This document shows, in pieces, positions 6,143-11,250 of a stretch of DNA of 11,250 nt. The stretch covers positions 25,108-36,357 of the forward strand of contig DPZQ01000213.1 of assembly GCA_003536295.1 (NCBI GenBank), written 5' to 3'. The notes below the pieces were generated by a model. It did no database searches. It worked only from the letters and a program-made list of their open reading frames with translations, and was not told the origin of the DNA. How positions within the stretch are numbered: the stretch's first letter is position 1; each line of letters starts with the position of its first letter. This DNA is from Rhodobacter sp. GTDB taxonomy: Bacteria > Pseudomonadota > Alphaproteobacteria > Rhodobacterales > Rhodobacteraceae. The translations under genes were made by a program, and so were the position numbers.

Positions 6143-7236
6143 TGGAAAAACTGCCAAAATGGGCTGATGCTTTTTTAGTACCTCTTGTCAGTGTTTTTAT
6201 AGCTTTTGCCATATCTGGCTTAGTAATCTTGGCGGTCGGAGAAGATCCTATAGCAGCACTGCGGGTGATGATCGACGGGGCGTTGGGGTCAACCTATGGC
6301 TGGGGCTATACGCTTTATTATGCCACCAACTTTATGTTCACAGGCCTCGGCGTTGCTGTTGCCTTTCACGCTGGGCTTTTTAATATCGGCGGCGAGGGGC
6401 AAGCCACTTTAGGTGGGCTAGGCGTTGCACTTGTGTGCCTGTTCATTCCTTGGCCGCATTGGTCACTGGCGCTTTGTGCAGCTATTGTATCCTCAGCGCT
6501 TTTTGCGGCCCTCTGGGCTGCCATTCCAGCATGGTTACAGGCCAAACGTGGCAGCCACATTGTGATCACCACCATTATGTTTAACTTTATCGCCGCAAGC
6601 TTGCTCAATTACATATTGGTCAATCAGTTGCGCCCCAAAGGGTCAATGGACCCAGCTAGCGCACGCTTTCCCCAAGCTACCAACCTTCCTGGCCTTGACC
6701 AAGTTTTGGGCCTGTTTGGCATTCCTTTTTCGAGTAAAACACCAGCTAATATCAGCCTTATCATTGCGATGATCTGTTGCATTTTAGTATGGTTTTTGAT
6801 TTGGCACACCCGCTTGGGCTTTGCCATTCGCGCCTTTGGTAAGTCAGAAAAAGCTGCGGTTTATGCGGGCATTAACCCCGTACGCATTACGCTTTACGCG
6901 ATGATCATTTCAGGCGCTTTGGCGGGTTTAATGGCTGTAAACACAGTGCAAGGAGAAGCTAACCGCTTGCTTTTAAACTCGGTCGAGGGGGCAGGCTTTA
7001 TTGGTATCGCTGTCTCATTGATGGGGCGCGGGCATCCATTTGGGGTATTCTTGGCCGCACTGCTATTCGGTTTTCTTTACCAAGGTGGGGCAGAGTTAGC
7101 GCTGTGGACCAAGATACCGCGTGAATTGATCACTGTGATCCAAGCTTTGGTGATTTTGTTTACAGGGGCGCTTGATCAAATGGTGCGTAGGCCCATTGAG
7201 ATTACCTTTGCCCTTTTCAAAAAGAAAGAGCACTGA
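6142..7236 (+). CDS. ABC transporter permease 1, BMP/Nup-type (BPD_transp_2 family)
   Basis: Inner-membrane permease forming half of the translocation channel, with the next gene as its partner. 364 residues with about eight to ten hydrophobic segments, for example 12-32, 64-80, 94-130, 140-160, 204-221, 248-268 and 284-314. The family hallmark GLFNIGGEGQATLGG at 78-92 is present. The cytoplasmic loop GFAIRAFGKSEKAAVYAGI at 226-244 corresponds to the region that contacts the ATPase. The C-terminus is basic (RRPIEITFALFKKKEH), consistent with a cytoplasmic end. The ATG overlaps the ATPase stop by one base (TGATG) and has an AAGAGGGA ribosome site at 6126-6133; an in-frame TTG directly before it at 6139 is less likely. 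It corresponds to NupB/YufP-type permeases. Confidence 0.92.
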   Translation: MEKLPKWADAFLVPLVSVFIAFAISGLVILAVGEDPIAALRVMIDGALGSTYGWGYTLYYATNFMFTGLGVAVAFHAGLFNIGGEGQATLGGLGVALVCLFIPWPHWSLALCAAIVSSALFAALWAAIPAWLQAKRGSHIVITTIMFNFIAASLLNYILVNQLRPKGSMDPASARFPQATNLPGLDQVLGLFGIPFSSKTPANISLIIAMICCILVWFLIWHTRLGFAIRAFGKSEKAAVYAGINPVRITLYAMIISGALAGLMAVNTVQGEANRLLLNSVEGAGFIGIAVSLMGRGHPFGVFLAALLFGFLYQGGAELALWTKIPRELITVIQALVILFTGALDQMVRRPIEITFALFKKKEH

Positions 7237-8201
7237 TGGACTTTGCATCTTACATTCAAATCTTGGACAGCACCATTCGTCTTTCAACTCCGTTACTTTT
7301 AGCCTGTTTGGCAGGCCTATTTTCGGAACGTGCGGGCATTTTCGACATTGGGTTGGAAGGTAAAATGCTGGCGGCTGCCTTTGCGTCGGCGGCGCTATCT
7401 TATGCTACAGGCAATGTCTGGGTGGGTCTTTTGGGTGGCATTTTTGCAGCACTTTTGATGTCGACAATCCATGGCCTTGCCTCCATCACCTTTCGTGGCA
7501 ATCAGCTTATTTCTGGTGTGGCGATCAATTTTCTGGCGTCGGGCCTCACAGTCTTACTCGGACAAAATTGGTTTCAGCTGGGTGGGCGCACGCCTCCTTT
7601 AGGCGCAGGCGCACGCTTCACCGAAATTACCTTGCCTTTTGCCGATGACGTGGCAAATATCCCAATTTTGGGGCCAATTTATGCGGACCTGATTTCAGGC
7701 CACTCTATTTTGGTCTATGTGTCATTCGCCTTGGTACCCGCTTCTGCATGGCTTTTATATCGTACACGATTTGGGCTGCGCTTACGCGCAGTTGGAGAAA
7801 ACCCCGCTGCGGTTGATACAGCGGGCGTGTCGGTCAAGGGGATGCGATTTGCAGCCGTTTGCATTTGCGGCGTGCTTACGGGCCTTGCAGGCGCCTATCT
7901 TTCAACGGCACTGTCCTCTGGATTTGGTCGTGAAATGACTGCAGGTAAAGGCTTTATTGCGCTAGCTGCCCTTATTTTTGCCAAGTGGCGGCCTTGGTAT
8001 GCTTTGGGTGCTTGTCTGCTATTTGGCCTCCTTGAAGCGCTTGCGATCAGATTTCAAAATATTGACTTAGGCCTAATTGTTTTGCCAGTTCAATTCATGC
8101 AAGCCTTGCCATATGTGATCACTGTTGTGATTTTGGCCGGCTTTATCGGCCGCGCCATCCCACCACGGGCGGGCGGCACACCCTATGTAAAAGAGCTGTA
8201 G
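7236..8201 (+). CDS. ABC transporter permease 2, BMP/Nup-type (BPD_transp_2 family)
   Basis: Second inner-membrane permease of the importer, 321 residues, resembling NupC/YufQ proteins. Hydrophobic segments include about 16-30, 42-58, 62-80, 91-109, 158-175, 205-223, 238-270 and 290-306. The LivM/RbsC-like hallmark appears as RAGIFDIGLEGKML at 32-45, the counterpart of GLFNIGGEGQ in permease 1. The loop GLRLRAVGENPAAVDTAGVSV at 180-200 is the presumed ATPase-coupling segment. The start overlaps the upstream stop by one base (TGATG) with a purine-rich AAAGAAAGAG just ahead. This is the last gene of the operon: 115 bases separate it from the next gene and I see no strong terminator there. Nothing suggests truncation. 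Confidence 0.92.
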   Translation: MDFASYIQILDSTIRLSTPLLLACLAGLFSERAGIFDIGLEGKMLAAAFASAALSYATGNVWVGLLGGIFAALLMSTIHGLASITFRGNQLISGVAINFLASGLTVLLGQNWFQLGGRTPPLGAGARFTEITLPFADDVANIPILGPIYADLISGHSILVYVSFALVPASAWLLYRTRFGLRLRAVGENPAAVDTAGVSVKGMRFAAVCICGVLTGLAGAYLSTALSSGFGREMTAGKGFIALAALIFAKWRPWYALGACLLFGLLEALAIRFQNIDLGLIVLPVQFMQALPYVITVVILAGFIGRAIPPRAGGTPYVKEL

Positions 8202-8258
8202 ATATCTAGCATTGATGCCAAATACTTTAACGCGGTAAGTCCAGAAGTCAGCAGGGGT

Positions 8259-8288
8259 TTGACAAGCCCAATCAACAGGCGCATTTAT
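8259..8288 (+). promoter_or_regulatory. Weak candidate promoter for the TauE-like gene
   Basis: The 115-base gap contains a perfect TTGACA at 8259-8264. The A/T-rich stretch CATTTATATT follows at 8282-8291, but the best -10 match with 18-base spacing (ATTTAT) is poor, and the better TATATT is 21 bases away. The TTGACA lies in the loop side of a short imperfect hairpin (GGGTTT/AAGCCC, 8255-8269). Confidence 0.3.
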
Positions 8289-8316
8289 ATTAAGTCGCCT
8301 CAATTCAGAAAATCTT

Positions 8317-9237
8317 ATGCAACTGTTTCTGCCTATTGCTGAAGTCTCGGTGAATGCCTTTCTTTTACTAGGCATTGGTGGAGTTGTGGGATTTTTGTCG
8401 GGCATGTTCGGCGTGGGTGGAGGATTTTTAATCACCCCTTTGCTGTTTTTCATCGGGATTCCGCCAGCTGTGGCGGTTGCGACGGGAGCCAATCAGGTGG
8501 TGGCCTCATCCGTCTCTGGGGTGCTGGCACAGATGCGCCGACGCGGGGTAGATTTCCGCATGGGGTTAGTTCTTTTGTTGGGCGGCATGATGGGCTCTGG
8601 CTTGGGCATTTGGGTCTTTGCCTTGATGACAGCGGCTGGTCAAATTGATCTCTTCGTGCAGCTGGCCTATGTACTTTTCTTAGGACTGGTCGGGCTCTTG
8701 ATGCTGCAAGAGGCGGTGCGAACGATGCTTCGTAACCGTGGGGGCAAAGCCCCTATTCGGCGTTCACATGTGCATACTTGGGTGCATCGATTACCGCTTA
8801 AAATAAAATTTCGAATCTCAGGCCTTTATATCTCGGTGTTGCCACCCTTGGTGATTGGCGCGCTTGTAGGCTTTTTATCGGCCGTTATGGGGGTAGGAGG
8901 CGGTTTTATCATGGTACCAGCGATGATTTACCTTTTGGGCATGCCAACGAAAGTCGTTATTGGTACGTCACTTTTCCAGATTATTTTTGTAACGGCTTTT
9001 ACAACCTTGATGCACGCCATCTCTAGCCAGTCGGTTGATATTATGTTGGCGGTCTTGTTGATTTTAGGCGGGGTCATTGGCGCACAATTTGGTGCGAAGG
9101 TAGGGCTTAGACTTAAGGCCGAACAGTTACGCGGGCTTTTGGCGGTTTTGGTCTTAGCAGTAGCAATCAAAATTGCGCTGGATCTCTTGCTTACCCCTGA
9201 CGAGCTTTACTCAGTCACCAAGGGAATAGGCCTATGA
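8317..9237 (+). CDS. Sulfite exporter TauE/SafE (TSUP) family membrane transporter
   Basis: Polytopic inner-membrane protein of the 4-toluene sulfonate uptake/TauE-SafE superfamily. Members export or import sulfite, sulfoacetate and other sulfur-containing anions; the substrate here is unknown. 306 residues with about eight membrane segments in two inverted halves. The duplication is visible: GFLSGMFGVGGGFLITP at 25-41 and GFLSAVMGVGGGFIMVP at 185-201. The halves are joined by an Arg- and His-rich loop at about 138-168 (RNRGGKAPIRRSHVHTWVHR). The ATG at 8317 gives the family-like start MQLFLPIAEVSVN, though the upstream ribosome site (AGAAAA) is weak. The stop overlaps the next gene (ATGA). 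It lies 115 bases after the importer operon and is probably a separate unit. Confidence 0.88.
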   Translation: MQLFLPIAEVSVNAFLLLGIGGVVGFLSGMFGVGGGFLITPLLFFIGIPPAVAVATGANQVVASSVSGVLAQMRRRGVDFRMGLVLLLGGMMGSGLGIWVFALMTAAGQIDLFVQLAYVLFLGLVGLLMLQEAVRTMLRNRGGKAPIRRSHVHTWVHRLPLKIKFRISGLYISVLPPLVIGALVGFLSAVMGVGGGFIMVPAMIYLLGMPTKVVIGTSLFQIIFVTAFTTLMHAISSQSVDIMLAVLLILGGVIGAQFGAKVGLRLKAEQLRGLLAVLVLAVAIKIALDLLLTPDELYSVTKGIGL

Positions 9238-10010
9238 GAGGCGCATTTCTTTACCTTATATTTGCAGTTAGTTTGGGATTTGGCCTGTCACAGCCCACTG
9301 TGGCAGAGGAAATTGTGGCGCAGTTCAACCAAACCCGCGTGTCCATCACCACAAACTTTGAAGGCTCGCAAATTGTGGTTTATGGGGCTATCAAACGCGA
9401 CAGTCCTGCCCCGACAAACAAAAAAAACCATGTTATAATAACACTTGAGGGGCCATCATCCCCAATTGTGGTACGGCGTAAAGATCGTGTGATGGGGATT
9501 TGGGCGAATAATGCAGAACTTGGCTTTGAACGAGCGCCAAGCTTCTATGCAATTATGAGCACGGCCCCCCTTGCCAAAGTAATAGATGAGGCAACAGATC
9601 GTCTTTATCATATCACCATCCCACGGGCGATCCGTGCGTCCACACGAAACCGCGACGCAGAGCAAACCACCGAATTCACCGACGCGCTCATTCGCGTACG
9701 CACGTCAGAGGGCAACTATGTTCAGTCAGAGTATGGTCTGAGGCTGTTGCAAGACACACTTTTTCAAGGGCAAATCGACCTGCCCGCCAATATCACCGAA
9801 GGCGCATATCGCGTTCGCATTTTTATAACCCGCGACGGGCAAGTGATTGACAGTCAGTTTCGCGAGATCGATGTGCGCCGGGTAGGGCTTGAGCGGTGGT
9901 TCTTCAATCTGGCACATGAACAGCCTCTGATCTATGGGATTTTGGCGTTGTTTTTGGCGATTTTCTTTGGGTGGGGTGCTTCTACGCTCTTTCGTTATAT
10001 CAGGCCCTAA
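9234..10010 (+). CDS. Alph_Pro_TM / TIGR02186-type periplasmic membrane-anchored protein, unknown function
   Basis: Recognised as the alphaproteobacterial family of unknown function commonly found beside a TauE-like permease (Alph_Pro_TM, TIGR02186). 258 residues. N-terminal signal peptide about 1-24 (MRGAFLYLIFAVSLGFGLSQ, cleavage near VA-EE). A beta-rich periplasmic domain follows at about 25-225, for example VSITTNFEGSQIVVYGAI, VIITLEGPSSPIVVRRKDR, MGIWANN and GAYRVRIFITRDGQVIDSQFREIDV. One C-terminal membrane helix lies at about 232-250, followed by the short basic tail FRYIRP. Predicted topology: large domain in the periplasm, tail in the cytoplasm. No catalytic motif, CxxC or lipobox is seen. 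The ATG overlaps the stop of the TauE-like gene by four bases, implying coupled translation and a shared function. Role inferred only as an accessory partner of the transporter. Confidence 0.8.
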   Translation: MRGAFLYLIFAVSLGFGLSQPTVAEEIVAQFNQTRVSITTNFEGSQIVVYGAIKRDSPAPTNKKNHVIITLEGPSSPIVVRRKDRVMGIWANNAELGFERAPSFYAIMSTAPLAKVIDEATDRLYHITIPRAIRASTRNRDAEQTTEFTDALIRVRTSEGNYVQSEYGLRLLQDTLFQGQIDLPANITEGAYRVRIFITRDGQVIDSQFREIDVRRVGLERWFFNLAHEQPLIYGILALFLAIFFGWGASTLFRYIRP

Positions 10011-10114
10011 GGCTTATATTTGTAATTTTTCAAAGACCACGAGATTTTCCTTTCAATTTGTTTATTATTTTCCTGTTCACACCAAACCGTATGGGCCTAC
10101 ACTTTGGCAAAAAT

Positions 10115-10133
10115 TTACCCTAATGTGTGGTAA
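10115..10133. other. Small dyad in the GST upstream region
   Basis: TTACC (10115-10119) and GGTAA (10129-10133) form a 5-9-5 inverted repeat about 20 bases before the GST start, in a 143-base A/T-rich gap. A -35-like TTGGCA lies at 10104-10109, but no good -10 follows at the right distance. It could be a small operator or chance in A/T-rich DNA. The same gap begins with a weak 5-base stem (10002-10015) followed by an A/T-rich run ending in TTTTT; I would not call it a terminator with confidence. Confidence 0.2.
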
Positions 10134-10153
10134 TTACTCTGAAAGGGTCCCTT

Positions 10154-10789
10154 ATGACAGCGCACCTCTATTGTTTTGGCGAATCTGGAAATTCCTATAA
10201 GGTCGCCCTTGCTCTGACCTTGACGGACTGGGATTGGAAGCCCATTTATGTTGATTTTTTTAATGGCGAGGCGCGAAGCGACGCTTTTAAGACCATCAAC
10301 CCAATGGGAGAAGTGCCCGTTTTTGTGGATGGGGACACGACTTTGACGCAGTCGGGTGTTATTTTGGACTATATCAGTTCAAAATCAGGAAAATTGGGTG
10401 GTAAATCCGCAGCCGAACGGCGCGAGATTTTACGTTGGATGTTTTGGGACAATCATAAATTTTCAACTCAAATTGGCACGACGCGCTTTATGCTTAACTT
10501 TCTGCCCGAGGATAAACGTCCCCAAGGAGTCGTACCCTTTTTGCAAGGGCGTCTTACCCTTGCTTATCAGTTGTTAGACGAACATCTTTCAGGACAAGAT
10601 TATTTGGTGGGCGCGGCGCTGACCATCGCGGATCTGTCGTGTTGTGGCTATTTATTTTACCCAGAACCTTTTGGGTTTAACCGTGCAGATTGGCCACATA
10701 TTGATGCTTGGTTGACCCGTATCGCGACGCATGCTCATTGGAAAGGGCCTTACGACCTAATGCCGGGATCCCCTAAAGATCGCGCCTAA
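10154..10789 (+). CDS. Glutathione S-transferase family protein
   Basis: Cytosolic GST-fold protein, 211 residues, the usual bacterial length. The N-terminal thioredoxin-like domain, about 1-78, has HLYCFGESGNSYKVALAL with Ser11 and Ser14 as possible thiol-activating residues, the cis-proline loop NPMGEVPVF (Pro55), and the glutathione gamma-glutamyl contact QS at 66-67. The helical domain, about 88-205, carries the N-capping segment YLVGAALTIADLSCCGYLFYP at 150-170 with Asp160. Substrate cannot be read from sequence; bacterial homologues act in detoxification or in dehalogenation and isomerisation of small molecules. The ATG at 10154 has a strong GAAAGGG ribosome site at 10141-10147; the in-frame GTG at 10127 would only add a nine-residue tail that reads through that site. 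It is convergent with the dehydrogenase gene, with only three bases between the stop codons. Confidence 0.9.
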   Translation: MTAHLYCFGESGNSYKVALALTLTDWDWKPIYVDFFNGEARSDAFKTINPMGEVPVFVDGDTTLTQSGVILDYISSKSGKLGGKSAAERREILRWMFWDNHKFSTQIGTTRFMLNFLPEDKRPQGVVPFLQGRLTLAYQLLDEHLSGQDYLVGAALTIADLSCCGYLFYPEPFGFNRADWPHIDAWLTRIATHAHWKGPYDLMPGSPKDRA

Positions 10790-10792
10790 AGT

Positions 10793-11250
10793 TCACACCA
10801 GATTTGGTGGCGTTTTTTGTTCAAAATGCGCCACCAAATTGTCAAATGCCATCATACCCATCGCCTCGCGTACTGCCAAAACGGCGGTCCCAAGATGCGG
10901 AAATAGCGTCACATTTTCCAGCTGAACCAACGCTTCGGGCACCTGAGGTTCTTTTTCATAAACGTCCAACCCTGCCCCTGCTATTTTACCCTGTGTCAGT
11001 ACACTGATGAGCGCTTGTTCATCCACCACATCGCCGCGCGCGATATTGATAAAAATACCACTCGACTTCATGGCGCTAAGGGCTGAGGCATTAATCAAAT
11101 GCGCATTGCTGCCACCACCTGGAACGGCCACCACGACAAAATCAGCCGCCATCGCTTCGGCCAGCGAAACTTGCCTTGCGGGCACTCCCACATCCGGCAC
11201 CTGCGAACGGTTATGAAATAACACCGCCATGCCAAAGCCCAAATGGCAGC
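10793..11250 (-). CDS. D-isomer-specific 2-hydroxyacid dehydrogenase, 3' part (5' end outside window)
   Basis: NAD(P)-dependent oxidoreductase that interconverts 2-hydroxy and 2-keto acids; the PGGGSNAHLI and ARGDVVDE style suggests a glyoxylate/hydroxypyruvate reductase-like member, but the substrate is not certain. The frame is open to the right edge, so the 151 visible residues are the C-terminal half of a protein usually about 310-330 long. The visible fragment begins CHLGFGMAVLFHNRS, after the Rossmann GxGxxG, which must lie beyond the window. All three catalytic residues are visible: Arg in INIARGDVVDE, Glu in GLDVYEKEP and His in PHLGTA. No true start is inside the window; the TTG at 11242 is internal. 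The last codons form one arm of an inverted repeat shared with the convergence zone. Confidence 0.92.
   Translation of the reverse strand, partial: CHLGFGMAVLFHNRSQVPDVGVPARQVSLAEAMAADFVVVAVPGGGSNAHLINASALSAMKSSGIFINIARGDVVDEQALISVLTQGKIAGAGLDVYEKEPQVPEALVQLENVTLFPHLGTAVLAVREAMGMMAFDNLVAHFEQKTPPNLV
10802..10839. terminator. Long inverted repeat at the convergent GST/dehydrogenase 3' ends (candidate bidirectional terminator)
   Basis: Perfect 11-base arms ATTTGGTGGCG (10802-10812) and CGCCACCAAAT (10829-10839), with a nested five-base stem TTTTG/CAAAA (10815-10819 with 10822-10826) inside the loop. It begins 12 bases after the GST stop and lies within the last 16 codons of the dehydrogenase gene. 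Neither strand shows a clean T run directly after the stem, so it may stop transcription weakly or protect the 3' ends. Confidence 0.5.

Noticed and set aside
8255..8300. Terminator after permease 2
   Set aside because: Two small stems (GGGTTT/AAGCCC and AGGCG/CGCCT) are present, but neither is followed by a T run and the first contains a perfect TTGACA, so a promoter is at least as likely.
8073..8492. Open frame of 139 codons on the minus strand across the permease 2 / TauE junction
   Set aside because: It covers the end of one well-supported gene and the start of another; the product is Pro/Thr-rich low-complexity sequence with no family resemblance.
9934..10200. Open frame of 88 codons running from the Alph_Pro_TM gene into the GST gene
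   Set aside because: It overlaps both supported genes out of frame, and its central part reads A/T-rich intergenic DNA as Phe/Tyr-rich peptide.

Overview
The window looks like a chromosomal segment of an alphaproteobacterium, most likely a marine-type member of the Rhodobacterales (Roseobacter group). This is inferred from the protein sequences: an RpoH tail, a CoaBC followed by an Nfu-TsaB-RimI cluster, and a TauE-like permease paired with an Alph_Pro_TM (TIGR02186-type) protein. Base composition appears moderate rather than GC-rich. I see no rRNA, tRNA, CRISPR array, insertion sequence, phage gene or other mobile element, and no intergenic gap as long as 300 bases.

Layout. (1) 1-1706: the 3' part of a heat-shock sigma factor gene (rpoH), then coaBC for coenzyme A synthesis. 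(2) 1720-3410: a short control region with two candidate iron-responsive operators, then a tightly overlapping cluster of nfu (Fe-S cluster carrier), tsaB (tRNA t6A modification) and rimI (N-acetyltransferase). (3) 3411-8201: a promoter region and a four-gene ABC importer operon of the BMP/Nup type: periplasmic binding protein, double-domain ATPase and two permeases. It probably imports nucleosides. Every junction overlaps by one base, and a perfect GC-rich hairpin sits just after the binding-protein gene. (4) 8202-10010: a TSUP (TauE/SafE) membrane transporter overlapping a periplasmic, C-terminally anchored protein of unknown function. (5) 10011-11250: a glutathione S-transferase-like gene, convergent with the 3' part of a D-2-hydroxyacid dehydrogenase gene on the minus strand that runs off the window. 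A long inverted repeat lies at their junction.

Most of the window is conserved housekeeping and transport content. The points most worth a second look are the candidate Irr-like and IscR-like boxes in front of nfu, the start-proximal perfect hairpins in tsaB and in the importer ATPase gene, the TauE/Alph_Pro_TM pair as a possible uncharacterised two-part transport system, and the hairpin between the convergent 3' ends. I did not find convincing evidence of a wholly new defence or mobile system.
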